Source of the DNA: Hirundichthys speculiger
Taxonomy: Eukaryota; Chordata; Actinopteri; Beloniformes; Exocoetidae
Assembly (NCBI GenBank): GCA_018398805.1
Contig: JAGFBZ010000694.1
Span: forward strand, 62,001-126,000
Direction of reading: 5' to 3'
DNA: 64,000 bases
A program made the translations under genes and the position numbers. This document shows, in pieces, positions 63,953 to 64,000 of this stretch (positions are counted from its first letter, which is position 1; every line of letters begins with the position of its first letter). The notes below the pieces were generated by a model that had not been told where the DNA came from, searched no databases, and was given only the letters and a program-made list of their open reading frames with translations.

Positions 63953-64000
63953 GGAAGATGAATTTGGAGGAGTATTTCCAAAGGATTGGTTTCCACGGCT
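63953..64000 (+). CDS. Arylamine N-acetyltransferase, first bases of the coding exon (runs off the window)
   Basis: An acceptor CATTTTTCAG| at 63952 is followed by GGAAG and an ATG at 63958. The 14 codons to the edge read MNLEEYFQRIGFHG. This matches the NAT N-terminal pattern (human NAT starts M-D-I-E-A-Y-x-E-R-I-G-Y). NATs transfer acetyl from acetyl-CoA to arylamines and hydrazines through a Cys-His-Asp triad located further downstream, outside this window. Only the start is seen, so completeness cannot be judged. Confidence 0.75.

Noticed and set aside
1..64000. CRISPR arrays, bacterial operons, tRNA or rRNA genes
   Set aside because: Repeated units are transposons, not spaced arrays; split genes show a eukaryotic genome; I saw no tRNA box A/B pair or rRNA sequence.

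Overview
The window looks like nuclear DNA of a ray-finned (teleost) fish. Vertebrate genes are split by GT-AG introns. The rest is crowded with fish-type DNA transposons (mostly hAT-like, plus Tc1/mariner), a 5'-truncated L2-type LINE, and long homopolymer and CA tracts. No species can be named from the sequence alone.

Three protein-coding genes are supported. (1) wtip, a LIM-domain adaptor of the Ajuba/Zyxin family, lies on the minus strand from 50407 down to 8689. It has eight coding exons whose phases fit exactly (1998 nt, 665 residues as read). A large first exon encodes a Ser-rich pre-LIM region and seven small exons encode three complete LIM domains. (2) SDR42E1, a 3-beta-HSD-like short-chain dehydrogenase, lies on the minus strand from 55820 to 52900 in two coding exons. 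A one-base frameshift falls near codon 290. (3) The first coding bases of an arylamine N-acetyltransferase gene sit on the plus strand at the right edge (63958-64000), with a probable 5' exon at about 58560-58683. SDR42E1 and the NAT gene are divergent and may share a promoter region near 57.8-58.6 kb.

Layout: 1-8688 is 3' flank and probable 3' UTR of wtip with several MITEs and a 1.2-kb palindrome. 8689-15353 holds wtip exons 8 to 4. 15354-38731 is intronic apart from exon 3 (18836-18903). Exon 2 is at 38732-38833, intron 1 follows to 49044, and exon 1 with its GC-rich promoter side ends near 50.7 kb. 51.6-57.3 kb is SDR42E1 with hAT insertions. 58.5-64 kb is the presumed first intron of the NAT gene, carrying a dead Tc1 copy, a YqaJ/THAP-type transposon remnant and a hAT MITE.

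The most striking feature is transposon density. One non-autonomous hAT family occurs eight times, and each copy carries a decayed BED zinc finger. At least five other hAT-like families also leave BED or transposase N-terminal relics. Many copies keep recognisable 8-bp target duplications. Two single-base frame problems (end of wtip, and SDR42E1) occur in otherwise intact genes and may be consensus errors. I found no CRISPR array, tRNA or rRNA, and no evidence for a new multi-gene system.
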